This document shows positions 15,978-25,452 of a DNA stretch of 64,000 nt, piece after piece. The translations under genes and the position numbers were made by a program. Within the stretch, counting starts at the first letter, position 1, and every line of letters begins with the position of its first letter. The notes under the pieces are model-generated. The model was not told where the DNA came from. It made no database searches and saw only the letters and a list, made by a program, of their open reading frames with translations. This DNA is from Ilyomonas sp965219515 (lineage in GTDB: Bacteria; Bacteroidota; Bacteroidia; Chitinophagales; Chitinophagaceae), in NCBI GenBank assembly GCA_965219515.1, contig OZ244776.1:3844001-3908000 (forward strand). The letters are read 5' to 3'.

Positions 15978-17651
15978 ATGATTTATCGGTTAAAAGTCTT
16001 TATTGCGTTGCATTGCAAACAGGCATTTGTTTTATGCGCCTTGTGTTTTGCCATTGTTCAATCGCCTTTGTTTGCGCAGCCGGCCGCACCGCAAACAAAA
16101 CGTCCCAAACTTGTGGTTGGCATTGTGGTTGACCAGATGCGCTGGGATTTTTTGTACCGTTATGCCGGCCGTTATACAAATGATGGTTTCCGGCGTTTGC
16201 TGCGCGAAGGCTTCTCCTGCGAAAACACCATGATTCCTTATACGCCAACGGTTACGGCCTGCGGTCATACCTGTATTTATACGGGTTCTGTTCCGGCGGT
16301 GCACGGCATTGCAGGCAACAACTGGTATAGCCGCGAATTAAAAAAGATAATTTATTGCACAGCCGATACAACGGAAAATACAATCGGCAGCCCTTCAACG
16401 GAAGGCATGATGAGCCCGCGTAATATGCTGGTTTCCACCATCGGCGATGAACTGCGACTTTCAACTAATTTTCAAAGCAAAGTGGTTGGCGTTGCCATTA
16501 AAGACCGCGGCGCTATTTTACCGGCAGGTCATGCCGCCAACGCCGCGTATTGGTACGACGGAACGGTTGGCAAATTCATCTCAAGCTCTTATTATATGGA
16601 TTCGCTGCCAGGCTGGGTAAATGATTTTAATGCCCTGAAACTACCTTCGCAATACACCGCAAAACCCTGGTCAACATTATATCCTGTAAATACTTATACG
16701 CAAAGCACAGCCGATGGCGAAAGCTATGAAGGAAAGTATAGCAATGAAACGCAATCCGTTTTTCCGCATACGCTGAAAGGAACGGAGAAAGAGCCTTACG
16801 AAATACTGGCGTCTTCGCCTTTTGGCAATACATACACGCTTGATTTTGCAAAAAAAATCATAGACAACGATCATCTTGGTAAAGGACATGTTACCGATAT
16901 GCTGTGCGTTAGTTTATCATCTACCGATTATGTGGGTCATCAGTTCGGACCCAATTCCATCGAAACAGAAGACACCTATTTGCGGCTTGACAAAGACCTG
17001 GCTTCGTTTTTTCAATATTTAGATAAAACGATCGGCAAAAATCAATACACCGTTTTTCTCACCGCCGATCACGGCGTAGTTCATGCGCCCGGTTTTTTAA
17101 AAGAGCACAAGCTGCCCGGCGGCTCTTTTGATGAAAGAAAATTGAAAAGCGCGCTTGATTCTTTGCTAAAGCAAGAAGGGATTTACAATGGCATTACCGA
17201 TATAGAAAATTATCAGATTTATTTAAATAATGATGCCATAATGGCTGCTGGTAAAACCATGACCGATGTAAAAGATTTCATCATGCAGCAAATGATGCAA
17301 ATGCCGCAGATTGTAAACGTTGTTGATTTAAAACGTGTAACCAATACAACCTTACCCGAGCCGTTAAAAACCATGATAACCAACGGTTATAATGCCAGAC
17401 AAAGCGGCGATATACAATACATTCTGCAACCCGGCGCACTGGCGGGTTATAGGAACAGCGGCTCTGGTCATGGCGTATATTATCCTTACGACGCGCATAT
17501 TCCGCTGGTGTGGATGGGGTGGGGCATTCGCGCAGGCAAAACCAATGCCGTTACTTACATGAACGACATTGCACCAACGCTGGCCGCAATGCTGCAAATA
17601 CAAATGCCAGACGGCTGCACCGGCAAACCGATTGTGGAAATTACAAAATGA
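15978..17651 (+). CDS. PafA-like alkaline phosphatase
   Basis: A secreted, zinc-dependent phosphomonoesterase of the alkaline phosphatase superfamily. The signal peptide covers about 1-33 (ending LFAQ). Metal and catalytic residues: Asp52 in VVDQMRWD, the Thr nucleophile around residue 93 in YTPTVTACGHT, the later DYVGHQFGP and TADHGVVH metal sites. The 557-residue length matches the PafA group, which is not repressed by phosphate in characterised members. The gene likely supplies phosphate from organic monoesters. Confidence 0.92.
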   Translation: MIYRLKVFIALHCKQAFVLCALCFAIVQSPLFAQPAAPQTKRPKLVVGIVVDQMRWDFLYRYAGRYTNDGFRRLLREGFSCENTMIPYTPTVTACGHTCIYTGSVPAVHGIAGNNWYSRELKKIIYCTADTTENTIGSPSTEGMMSPRNMLVSTIGDELRLSTNFQSKVVGVAIKDRGAILPAGHAANAAYWYDGTVGKFISSSYYMDSLPGWVNDFNALKLPSQYTAKPWSTLYPVNTYTQSTADGESYEGKYSNETQSVFPHTLKGTEKEPYEILASSPFGNTYTLDFAKKIIDNDHLGKGHVTDMLCVSLSSTDYVGHQFGPNSIETEDTYLRLDKDLASFFQYLDKTIGKNQYTVFLTADHGVVHAPGFLKEHKLPGGSFDERKLKSALDSLLKQEGIYNGITDIENYQIYLNNDAIMAAGKTMTDVKDFIMQQMMQMPQIVNVVDLKRVTNTTLPEPLKTMITNGYNARQSGDIQYILQPGALAGYRNSGSGHGVYYPYDAHIPLVWMGWGIRAGKTNAVTYMNDIAPTLAAMLQIQMPDGCTGKPIVEITK

Positions 17652-17791
17652 AGAAATGGGTGTACATGCCTGAAACAGGTTGATAAAAATGAATCATTCA
17701 TGTGGCATACACAACTTATAACTTATAACGTAAAACCCACAACTTTTATTAAACCAATCCCGCATCGCCATGTCAGTTACCAAAAATTATT

Positions 17792-19267
17792 TTGGTCAGC
17801 ATACAAACAAAAAATCAGCATTTGCTGTGGCGCGCTGGTTTTGGCATTACCGCAAACGAAATACAAGGCTTATCAGGTAAGCGCACAGATGAATTATATA
17901 CTTCTGTCCGCGCAATGTCCGCGGCTTCACCGAAAGAAATTTTGGTAACATCCGATTCGTTGAACAAGCTGATGACAGACAATAAAAGCGCAGCCAATAA
18001 AGTAATGGAAAAGGATGGTTTGTCTGCCAATATCAGGAAAGAAATTCGCCGCCAAACACGCGGGAGTTTAAAAGAACTGAACCTAACCTGGCTGAACGAA
18101 ATGATAACATCGCAGGCACAGCTTCGCGAAAAAATGTCGCTCTTCTGGCATGGTCATTTCGCTTCGCGAACCATCAACATCTACTACCAGCAGTTGTTGC
18201 TGAATATCATTCGTAACAATGCGCTTGGCAATTTCGGCGATTTGCTGAAAGCGGTTAGTAAAAGCGCTTCGATGTTAAGCTTCTTAAACAACCAGCAAAA
18301 CCGCAAACAGCATCCCAACGAAAACTTTGCGCGCGAAGTGATGGAACTGTTCACGATGGGCAGAGGCAACTATACTGAAGATGATGTGAAAGAAGCCGCG
18401 CGGGCCTTTACCGGCTGGGGTTTTGATAAGGAAGGCAACTTTATATTCCGCCCGTTTTTTCATGATAATAGCAACAAAAAATTTCTTGGCAAAGAAGGCA
18501 GTTTTAATGGCGATGATGCGCTGACTATCATTCTTGAACAAAAGCAAACGGCGCAATTCATCACCCGAAAAATGTATCGGTATTTTGTAAACGAAACGGT
18601 TGATGAAAACGAAGTAAACCGGCTGGCTTCACGCTTCTATCAAAGCAACTATAATATACAGTCTTTGCTGGATGACATGTTTACCGGCGATTGGTTTTAC
18701 GAAGAAAAAAACATTGGCGCCAATATTAAATCGCCGGTTGAATTACTGGCTGGCATTCGCCGTGTTTTACCGATGCAGATGGACAATGAAGGCATACAGT
18801 TATTATTGCAAAAAGCATTGGGGCAATTGCTGTTTTACCCGCCGAATGTGGCGGGTTGGCCGGGTGGTAAATCGTGGATAGACAGTTCAACCTTACTGCT
18901 TCGTTTGCGTATTCCGCAACTTCTGAAAGATGATGATACGTTTTACTTAACGGCAAAGCAGGACGATGATGTGCAGATGGGCGTAAGCGACAGATTCAGC
19001 AATGTGAAAAGCGGCAACGCAAAAGCATTAGGCAACGATGAATTCCGGCTTCGCGCAAACATAGACTGGGCAAGCTTTGTAAACGAATTTGCCGATGTAA
19101 AAAAAGATCATTTATTCACTATATTGAAAACTACATTATTGCAGGCTCCTTTCGCTTCTGTAAGTCAAAATTCTGTGCAGCAAATTACGGATAGCGCCAC
19201 CCGCAATTCTTATATACAAACAACGGCGATTGCGTTAATGAGTACGCCGGAATATCAGATGTGTTAA
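17792..19267 (+). CDS. DUF1800 family protein
   Basis: A 491-residue member of the DUF1800 family, recognised by NQHLLWRAGFG near the N-terminus, FWHGHFASR, NFAREVMELFTMGRGNYTE and the C-terminal NVAGWPGGKSWI. Function is unknown; these proteins are regularly encoded next to a DUF1501 protein, as here. The start is unclear: the frame opens after TAA at 17750 and has no ATG; TTG at 17792 is the first usual start. An ATG at 17770 in another frame (MSVTKNYFGQ) would join the conserved frame by a one-base shift in the A6 run at 17809-17814. No signal peptide is seen. Confidence 0.85.
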   Translation: MVSIQTKNQHLLWRAGFGITANEIQGLSGKRTDELYTSVRAMSAASPKEILVTSDSLNKLMTDNKSAANKVMEKDGLSANIRKEIRRQTRGSLKELNLTWLNEMITSQAQLREKMSLFWHGHFASRTINIYYQQLLLNIIRNNALGNFGDLLKAVSKSASMLSFLNNQQNRKQHPNENFAREVMELFTMGRGNYTEDDVKEAARAFTGWGFDKEGNFIFRPFFHDNSNKKFLGKEGSFNGDDALTIILEQKQTAQFITRKMYRYFVNETVDENEVNRLASRFYQSNYNIQSLLDDMFTGDWFYEEKNIGANIKSPVELLAGIRRVLPMQMDNEGIQLLLQKALGQLLFYPPNVAGWPGGKSWIDSSTLLLRLRIPQLLKDDDTFYLTAKQDDDVQMGVSDRFSNVKSGNAKALGNDEFRLRANIDWASFVNEFADVKKDHLFTILKTTLLQAPFASVSQNSVQQITDSATRNSYIQTTAIALMSTPEYQMC

Positions 19268-19294
19268 GAGGTTGTATAATGCGTTAGGTAAATT

Positions 19295-19437
19295 GTATTA
19301 TGTAGTAAGTATGAAGTAATATGATTGCCTTTTGCAATTCAACTTTGTTATGTAATCTATACACTTTTTAGATTTGTCATTATACTTTTTATATAATACA
19401 CCTGTTATGCTTTGTCTCACTACTTACAACATAATAC
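19295..19437. repeat. Imperfect inverted repeat in the DUF1800/DUF1501 gap
   Basis: GTATTATGTAGTAAGT (19295-19310) matches the reverse complement of 19422-19437 at 15 of 16 positions. The whole 190-base gap is AT-rich and repetitive (ATAATACATACTACTTAATAC). It may be a weak hairpin between the two genes. Confidence 0.5.
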
Positions 19438-19458
19438 ATACTACTTAATACAATACAA

Positions 19459-20664
19459 ATGCTTCTCAAACGCAGACAATTTTTACAAACGGGAACTTTA
19501 GCTACCGGTTCATTTATGATTCCGAAATTTTTAAAAGCTTTTGAAAACAAAACACCGTTTGTAACGCGGGAAAATAAAGTGGTTGTGGTGCTGCAGTTAA
19601 GCGGTGGCAACGATGGATTGAATACCGTAATTCCGGTTCGCAATGACATTTATAAAAGCGCCCGCCCGGGCATTGGTTTATCGAAAGATAAAGCGGTGAT
19701 GATTACGGATGATGCAGGCTTGCATCCTGCATTGCAGGGTTTTGCCGACTTGTATAACGATGGTAGTTTGGGCATCATCAACAGTGTGGGTTATCCCAAT
19801 CCCGACCGCAGTCATTTCCGTAGCATGGACATCTGGCAAAGCGGAAGCGAAAGCAATGAAACCTGGCAAAGCGGTTGGATCGGGCGTTACCTGGATGCGC
19901 AGTGCAAAGGCTGCGATAAACCCACGCAGGCTTTGGAAATGGATGATACGTTAAGTCTTGCATTAAAAGGCAACAACGAAAGAGGCATTGCGCTGCGCGA
20001 TCCGAAGCGATTGTATAATACAAGCCATGAAGATTATTTTAAAACGTTATCTGCCGGTCATCATTCGGATGAACATCATGAAAAACCGGTTGATTACTTA
20101 TACAAAACCATGGCGGAAACATTGAGCAGTGCCGGTTATATTTTTGAGCAAAGCAGGCTGCATCCTTCTGCCGCTGATTACCCGAAAACACAGTTGGGTA
20201 ACAGTTTAAAAACCATTTCATCGCTCATTTTATCAGACATCAATACAAAGATTTATTATGTAAGTCATGGCAGTTTTGATACGCATATAAATCAGCAGCC
20301 GCAACAGCAACGTTTATTTACAGAAATGAATGATGCTGTTACCGCTTTTATAAAAGACATGAAAGCCAATAACCGGTTTGATGATGTATTGCTGTTTACG
20401 TTCAGCGAGTTTGGACGGCGCGTGGCGCAGAATGCAAGCGGCGGCACAGATCATGGAACGGCGAATAACATGCTTTTGCTAAGCGGCGGTTTGCAACAGA
20501 AAGGATTGATAACGCCAATGCCGGATTTAAGCAATCTGAAAGATGGCGATTTGCAATATCAGGTTGATTTTAAGAACGTATATGCAACAGTTTTACACAA
20601 ATGGCTGGGTGCCGATGATGAAAAGATTTTGGGAAAGAAGTATGAGAAAATGAAATTTGTGTAA
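19459..20664 (+). CDS. DUF1501 family protein
   Basis: A 401-residue protein of the DUF1501 group, related by fold to the alkaline phosphatase/sulfatase superfamily. The N-terminus, LLKRRQFLQTGTLATGSFMIP, is twin-arginine-like, so Tat export is likely. Family motifs include VVVVLQLSGGNDGLNTVIPV, GYPNPDRSHFRSMDIWQSG, HGSFDTHINQ, and FSEFGRRVAQNASGGTDHGTAN. It is the partner of the DUF1800 gene upstream (192 bases). Their joint role is not known. Confidence 0.92.
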   Translation: MLLKRRQFLQTGTLATGSFMIPKFLKAFENKTPFVTRENKVVVVLQLSGGNDGLNTVIPVRNDIYKSARPGIGLSKDKAVMITDDAGLHPALQGFADLYNDGSLGIINSVGYPNPDRSHFRSMDIWQSGSESNETWQSGWIGRYLDAQCKGCDKPTQALEMDDTLSLALKGNNERGIALRDPKRLYNTSHEDYFKTLSAGHHSDEHHEKPVDYLYKTMAETLSSAGYIFEQSRLHPSAADYPKTQLGNSLKTISSLILSDINTKIYYVSHGSFDTHINQQPQQQRLFTEMNDAVTAFIKDMKANNRFDDVLLFTFSEFGRRVAQNASGGTDHGTANNMLLLSGGLQQKGLITPMPDLSNLKDGDLQYQVDFKNVYATVLHKWLGADDEKILGKKYEKMKFV

Positions 20665-20814
20665 TCAGAAATAAGTTTCGTTTTTATACAATCCTGCATT
20701 GCATCTTGCGTAATAAAAATGGCTTGAGCCTGTTATCAAAACACAATGCTGATATAGCTTTTACTGTCATCATACCAAACATCTTCAATATAAGTTTTGT
20801 TGTTATGAAACGGT

Positions 20815-20843
20815 ATTTCAGGCTTTTTTCAAAAGCCTGAAAT
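20815..20843. terminator. Terminator hairpin between convergent genes
   Basis: A perfect 13-bp stem (ATTTCAGGCTTTT / AAAAGCCTGAAAT) with a 3-base loop lies one base past the stop of the amino acid permease gene on the minus strand and 150 bases after the DUF1501 gene. It can serve both. Each arm ends in a T or A run. Confidence 0.75.
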
Positions 20844-20844
20844 G

Positions 20845-22302
20845 TTACGTTTCATCCGCATTTCTGTCTTCAACAGGTGCTTCTTCTATTACGTGTTTGT
20901 TTCTTCCAAACATATAGTAAACAGGTATTCCGATCAATACGATAAGCAATCCCGGAAAGGTATAATCGGGATAATAAACAAGCAATGAAACACATATAAC
21001 GCCCGCCATAAGAATGTACAGGAATGGCAATACCGGATAGCCAAAAGCTTTGTAAGGTCGCGGAATATCGGGTCGCGTGCGGCGCAACACAAACACGCCT
21101 GCAATGGTGAGAATATAGAAGATGAGAACCGTAAAAATGATGTAATTCAGCAGATCGCCATACTTGCCGCTAAGGCACAATACAGACGCCCAAAAACATT
21201 GTATCCACAAGCCTTTAGACGGCACCGCGTTTCTGTTTAAATCGCCTGCCTGCGTAAAAAACAAACCATCTTTCGCCATGGTGTAATACACTCTCGCGCC
21301 GGATAAAATCAACCCGTTGTTACAGCCAAATGTAGATACCATCAGCATCACGGCAATTACTTTGGTTCCGGCACTGCCGAAAATCAGTTTGGCGGCTTCC
21401 ACACCCACCCGGTCGTTCTCCGCATGGGCAATGCTTTGCAACGGCATTACGGCAATGTACATCAGATTGGTGGCGGTGTAAATAAGAGTAACTATCAGCG
21501 TTCCCAAAAATAAACTCAGACCGATATTGCGTTTCGGGTTTTCAATTTCACCCGCAATAAAAGTTACATTGTTCCAGCTATCGCTGCTGAACAGGCTGCC
21601 CACCATGGCGCCGGAAATAGCTCCGATTATGGCGGCGCCGGAATAGGGTATCAATACATTGCCTTCCATTTTGCCGAGCGAAAAACCTGTGCTCCAGTTA
21701 TCTGCCCATACCGTTTTGCCGGCATATAAAAAACCAAAAATAATTAAGCCGAACAAAGCGGCAAGCTTGGTAAGGGTAAAAATGGTTTGTATCATTTTAC
21801 CTTCTTTTACGCCCCGGGTATTAACCCACGTAAGAAAAACAATGAGTAAGATAGACGTGATCTGCGCTGCGCTGATGTGTAAAAAACCGGCATCGGCAAT
21901 GATATTATTTTCGCTCAGGGCAGGAAAGATATACGCGGCAAATTTGCTGAAAGCAACGCCAACGGCAGCAATGGTTCCGGTTTGGATAACGGCAAAAAAA
22001 CTCCAGCCGAACAAGAAGGCGATTAACGGATTGTAAGCTTCTTTTAAATATACGTACTGACCGCCAGCTTTGGGAAACATGGCGCTTAATTCGCCATAGC
22101 TCAGCGCCGCTATCAGGGTTAGCACACCCGTTAAAATCCATAATAAAATCAACCAGCCGGCAGAGCCAACCGTTCGCGTCATATCGGCGCTTACCAGAAA
22201 AATGCCGGAACCAATCATGGAGCCTGCAACAATCATGGTGGCATCTAATAGCCTGAAGGTTGGTTTGAACTGTTTTTGCGTTGCTGTAATGGTTGCCTGC
22301 AT
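20845..22302 (-). CDS. APC-family amino acid permease
   Basis: A 485-residue inner-membrane transporter with about 12 hydrophobic segments. The first helix carries the APC substrate motif MIVAGSMIGSGIFLV (about 23-37); GELSAMFPKAGGQYVYLKEAY after helix 2 and GARVYYTMAKDGLFF later are family signatures. It likely imports or exchanges amino acids; the substrate cannot be told. It is a single gene with its own TAnnTTTG promoter candidate. Confidence 0.93.
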   Translation of the reverse strand: MQATITATQKQFKPTFRLLDATMIVAGSMIGSGIFLVSADMTRTVGSAGWLILLWILTGVLTLIAALSYGELSAMFPKAGGQYVYLKEAYNPLIAFLFGWSFFAVIQTGTIAAVGVAFSKFAAYIFPALSENNIIADAGFLHISAAQITSILLIVFLTWVNTRGVKEGKMIQTIFTLTKLAALFGLIIFGFLYAGKTVWADNWSTGFSLGKMEGNVLIPYSGAAIIGAISGAMVGSLFSSDSWNNVTFIAGEIENPKRNIGLSLFLGTLIVTLIYTATNLMYIAVMPLQSIAHAENDRVGVEAAKLIFGSAGTKVIAVMLMVSTFGCNNGLILSGARVYYTMAKDGLFFTQAGDLNRNAVPSKGLWIQCFWASVLCLSGKYGDLLNYIIFTVLIFYILTIAGVFVLRRTRPDIPRPYKAFGYPVLPFLYILMAGVICVSLLVYYPDYTFPGLLIVLIGIPVYYMFGRNKHVIEEAPVEDRNADET

Positions 22303-22328
22303 TTGTATAAAATTTCCGGTGGTGATCG

Positions 22329-22336
22329 CAAATGTA
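22329..22336 (-). promoter_or_regulatory. Candidate -7 box TACATTTG for the permease gene
   Basis: On the minus strand TACATTTG lies 27 bases before the ATG at 22302, matching TAnnTTTG. Confidence 0.5.
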
Positions 22337-22399
22337 TGACAGCGTTATGTAAGGAAATAAAAGTAAAAATTCAAAAGTAAAAAGATGATGTTTTTCACC

Positions 22400-22424
22400 T
22401 GAAAACCAGTAGTTCTGGTTTTCA
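22400..22424. terminator. Hairpin in the 22303-22632 gap
   Basis: A 10-bp stem TGAAAACCAG / CTGGTTTTCA with a 5-base loop, followed on the plus strand by a T-rich stretch. It lies downstream of the DUF4126 gene (minus) and upstream of the permease promoter, so it probably separates these units. The rest of this 330-base gap has no recognisable gene. Confidence 0.55.
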
Positions 22425-22632
22425 TTTTTGCTTTTTCATTTTGAATTTCTTTCATTATACAAACAGATACGATTCGTTTCTTTGGAACAAACGACGGTAA
22501 ATCTCAATTATTTTATTGATGATGGCACGGCAAAGCATAAACACGAGCAGAAAAGAACAGGTTTTACAGGAAACGCATTTCTGCTTATTAAAATCACAGT
22601 GCTTTAATTCGCTTTTTTTTAAGATAGAAAAT

Positions 22633-23103
22633 TTATTTGCTGATGGTTATAATTCCGGCAGAAAGTGCAAGAACATCCTCTGCTGCTCCCACATATACGT
22701 CTCTGACGTTGGGTAATTTGTCAAGATATTTTCGAATGAAATAAAAGGCAAAGCTTCCCGTTAGTGCTGCAATACTTCCTGTTAGTGCGCCTTTTTTTAC
22801 ATCATCTCTTCTATCTGTTGCTATAACTGCACCCGACAAAGCGCCCGACAGCATACGCGCGGCAAGCGGCTGAAACTTTATTCTGGCAGGTGTGTTCGGT
22901 AGCTTATCTCCGTAACATTCACCGGCGCCAAGCACTGTAAGCAGGGTAGCCGTAACAGGCGATTGCATAAACCTTAGCTTTGAATGCCGTAAGGCTACGC
23001 TTTGTTTTTTTTGCATATAATGACTAAGAATAGCCAACCCATACGTAGTGCGCATGCCGGCAATTAGCCCGAATACGATTGTCTTCCTGGTTGATTGTTT
23101 CAT
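22633..23103 (-). CDS. DUF4126 family membrane protein
   Basis: A 156-residue protein with several hydrophobic helices. Recognised by IVFGLIAGMRTTYGLAIL at the start and LGAGECYGDKLPNTPARIKFQPLAARMLSGALSGAV in the middle, both typical for DUF4126. No function is established. It is a single gene on the minus strand. Confidence 0.8.
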   Translation of the reverse strand: MKQSTRKTIVFGLIAGMRTTYGLAILSHYMQKKQSVALRHSKLRFMQSPVTATLLTVLGAGECYGDKLPNTPARIKFQPLAARMLSGALSGAVIATDRRDDVKKGALTGSIAALTGSFAFYFIRKYLDKLPNVRDVYVGAAEDVLALSAGIITISK

Positions 23104-23265
23104 ATTTTTTATTTCAGTTTGATAAGTAGTTAAAACCAGGCCAGTTTGGGCATTATTGATAAGTCAATATGCAAATAATAAAAAACCAATGCATTGCAGA
23201 ACATAAAGTTTTTTTTGAGAGACCTGATTGTAAATTGAAACCTGCAATAATATTCATTGAAGAGT

Positions 23266-23356
23266 GAAGACATTTAATATTGCGGGATTGAAAGTCAGGC
23301 TGACATTGCGTTTCGATAACATGATTCAGTCAGTTTTCATTATCCAGATGGTATAA
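23266..23356 (+). repeat. Dispersed ~90-bp intergenic element, copy A
   Basis: Aligns without gaps to 47324-47414: the last 69 bases (23288-23356 against 47346-47414) match at 57 positions, most differences being transitions; the 22 bases before match less well. Here it lies in front of the sugar N-acetyltransferase gene, in the otherwise empty 23104-23373 stretch. No open frame is shared between the copies. Confidence 0.8.
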
Positions 23357-23395
23357 AACAGGTAAATCAATCTATGTATCTGCCGGCAGAAGTTT

Positions 23396-23403
23396 TACTT
23401 TTG
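23396..23403 (+). promoter_or_regulatory. Candidate -7 box TACTTTTG before the N-acetyltransferase gene
   Basis: TACTTTTG matches TAnnTTTG and lies 15 bases before the ATG at 23419. It falls inside the longer ORF that begins at 23374, which supports the downstream ATG as the true start. Confidence 0.5.
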
Positions 23404-23418
23404 AAGGGAACAAAAGCT

Positions 23419-24003
23419 ATGAACAATTATTACGCACATCCGTCTTCTTACATTGATGAGCCTTGTAATATTGGCAACGGAGTTCGCATCTGGCATTTTT
23501 GCCACATCATGCCAAACTGCGTAATCGGCGAAAATTGTAATATCGGTCAGAATGTAATGATAGGCAAAGGCGTATTGTTGGGCAACAACGTAAAAGTGCA
23601 AAACAATGTAAGTGTTTATGAAGGCATAACATGCGAAGACAATGTGTTTATTGGTCCATCCGTTGTGTTTACCAATGTCGTCAATCCGCGCAGTGCCATC
23701 AGCCGCAAACATGAATTTAAACAAACGCTTATCAGGCAAGGTGCAACCATTGGCGCTAACGCAACTATTTTATGCGGTATTATTGTTGGCGAATATGCAT
23801 TCATTGGCGCCGGCGCGGTGGTTACAAAATCGGTTCCTGCCTATGCTTTAGTAACGGGCAATCCGGCAAAACAAACCGGCTGGATGAGTGAGCATGGTTA
23901 TAAGCTTTCTTTTACGGGAGAAAGCATTGCCATCTGCCAGGCAACAGGTGACATGTATGTATTAGAAAGCGGAGTGGTGCAAAAACGTGAAAAGAAAAAG
24001 TGA
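23419..24003 (+). CDS. Hexapeptide-repeat sugar N-acetyltransferase (WbpD/WlbB-like)
   Basis: A left-handed beta-helix acyltransferase, likely acetylating a UDP-3-amino sugar uronate for surface glycans. Hexapeptide repeats run through IGENCNIGQNVMIGKGVLLGNNVKV and IGANATILCGIIVGEYAFIGAG, and GNPAKQTGWMSEHG is the usual end of the WbpD-type domain. An upstream ATG at 23374 exists, but the conserved protein begins MNNYYAHPSSYID and a -7 box sits between the two ATGs, so 23419 is preferred (194 residues). The gene is far from the polysaccharide locus at 55-64 kb. Confidence 0.85.
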   Translation: MNNYYAHPSSYIDEPCNIGNGVRIWHFCHIMPNCVIGENCNIGQNVMIGKGVLLGNNVKVQNNVSVYEGITCEDNVFIGPSVVFTNVVNPRSAISRKHEFKQTLIRQGATIGANATILCGIIVGEYAFIGAGAVVTKSVPAYALVTGNPAKQTGWMSEHGYKLSFTGESIAICQATGDMYVLESGVVQKREKKK

Positions 24004-24098
24004 AAAATAAAAACGAAGTCTTTTATCAATTACCAAAAGCCTTTGTTTTCCAAACTGGCAGCCAAAGACCCACACCCCAAACCCCATACCTCACACCT

Positions 24099-25214
24099 CT
24101 AATTATTCAGCATCAGCGGCATCACCAGCATCAGCAAATCTGCGCCTGCTTCCTGCTCTATAGGCTTTACAATGCCAGCTTTTGTTGGCGTTGACAATTC
24201 TACTTTTATTTCGTTATCATCGGCGGCGTTCAGCATTTCAATTAAAAACTTTGCATTAAAAGCAATCTGCAAATCTTCGCCGTTGTAATCGCAATTCATG
24301 CGCTCATTGCCTTCAAAGCTAAAGTCAACATCCTGCGCGGTTAGCTGCAATTCGCTTCCGCTGATGGCAAGTGCAACCTGGTTGGTGCTTTTGTTGCTGA
24401 ATACGTTAATGCGCCGCAGCGCGCCCTGAAATTCGTTTTTATTCACCACGAGTTTGTATGGGTTATCGGTTGGAATCACCACTTTGTAATCGGGAAAACG
24501 GGCGTCAATCAAACGGCAGATCAAACGCGTGGTTCCGTGCGTTACAAACAGATGGTTGCTGTTGTAGCCGATGGTAATTTCATCATCATTATCGGGCAAT
24601 ACATTTCGTAATAAATTCAATGGTTTTTTCGGAACAATAAAACTGTCGTTGTTAGGACAGCTTACATCAGTGCGCTTGTATCGAACCAGGCGATGCGCAT
24701 CTGTTGCTACAAACTGAACATAGTCTTTGTTCAATTCAAAATAAACGCCCGTCATGGCAGGCCGCAAATCGTCTGAGCTTACGGCAAACAACGTTTTATT
24801 GATGGCCGTAACCAAAGCGCTGCCGGTCATGGTGAAATTGTTGGTATCATCGGCAACAGGCTCTTTTGGAAAATTATCCGGATTTTCACCCATCATTTTA
24901 TACCTGCCGTTGCTGCTGGTAATTTCAATGCCAAAGTTTTTATCTATTGAAAAAGTAAGCGGCTGGTCTGAAATATTTTTTAGCGAATCAAGCAATATTC
25001 TTGCAGGCACGCATACGCGGCCGTTTTCATTGCTTTCCACATCCATCTGCACCTGCATCACGGTTTCTAAATCGGTAGCCGTAATGCTGAGTTTTTTATC
25101 TGTAATCTCAAAAGAGAAATCTTCCAGTATCGGCAGTACGGTGTTGGCGTTAATAACGCCGCTGATCTGCTGCAATTGCTTTAACAATGACGAAGCCGAG
25201 ACGATGAATTTCAT
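24099..25214 (-). CDS. dnaN: DNA polymerase III beta subunit (sliding clamp)
   Basis: The ring-shaped processivity clamp of the replicative polymerase. The 371 residues cover the three clamp domains; MKFIVSASSLLKQLQQISGVI at the start, ILPILEDFSFEI-like PILEDFSFEI, SSDDLRPAMTGVYFEL and ATDAHRLVRYKR in the middle, and the C-terminal LLMLVMPLMLNN (usual PMR/PML tail) are characteristic. No dnaA or recF lies beside it, so it is away from a classic origin cluster. Confidence 0.97.
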   Translation of the reverse strand: MKFIVSASSLLKQLQQISGVINANTVLPILEDFSFEITDKKLSITATDLETVMQVQMDVESNENGRVCVPARILLDSLKNISDQPLTFSIDKNFGIEITSSNGRYKMMGENPDNFPKEPVADDTNNFTMTGSALVTAINKTLFAVSSDDLRPAMTGVYFELNKDYVQFVATDAHRLVRYKRTDVSCPNNDSFIVPKKPLNLLRNVLPDNDDEITIGYNSNHLFVTHGTTRLICRLIDARFPDYKVVIPTDNPYKLVVNKNEFQGALRRINVFSNKSTNQVALAISGSELQLTAQDVDFSFEGNERMNCDYNGEDLQIAFNAKFLIEMLNAADDNEIKVELSTPTKAGIVKPIEQEAGADLLMLVMPLMLNN

Positions 25215-25386
25215 TTCCGTATCAATTTATTTTACTTATAATTATTGTTTGATGTAACAACACAGGGCAACAAACGTACTGTAAAATAATAACAAACCGG
25301 CAGCACGTGAAAAGGGTGTTAGCAAATAACAGTTTCTGTCTGTTTCGGGTTAAATATTTCTAAAAGCAGTGGGTGAAAAAAGTATT

Positions 25387-25425
25387 TACGAAAATAATCG
25401 TATGTTTGATACGAATTTATTCGTA
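25387..25425 (+). promoter_or_regulatory. Double 16-bp dyad operator (TACGA-N6-TCGTA) around a -7 box
   Basis: Two copies of a perfect dyad are present: TACGAAAATAATCGTA at 25387-25402 and TACGAATTTATTCGTA at 25410-25425, centres 23 bases apart. Between and overlapping them is TATGTTTG (25401-25408), matching the -7 consensus TAnnTTTG. Both dyads fit the TAC-N10-GTA frame known for BlaI/MecI-type repressors. Binding would block the promoter of the coiled-coil gene starting at 25453. No such repressor gene is in the window. Confidence 0.7.
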
Positions 25426-25452
25426 AATATTCAATTATTCAAAAATTAAACT

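Noticed and set aside
22516..22716. 66-residue plus-strand ORF before the DUF4126 end
   Set aside because: Low-complexity sequence, overlaps the DUF4126 gene on the other strand, no promoter or family.
24099..25214. dnaN as marker of a replication origin
   Set aside because: No dnaA, recF, gyrB or DnaA-box cluster is visible around it.
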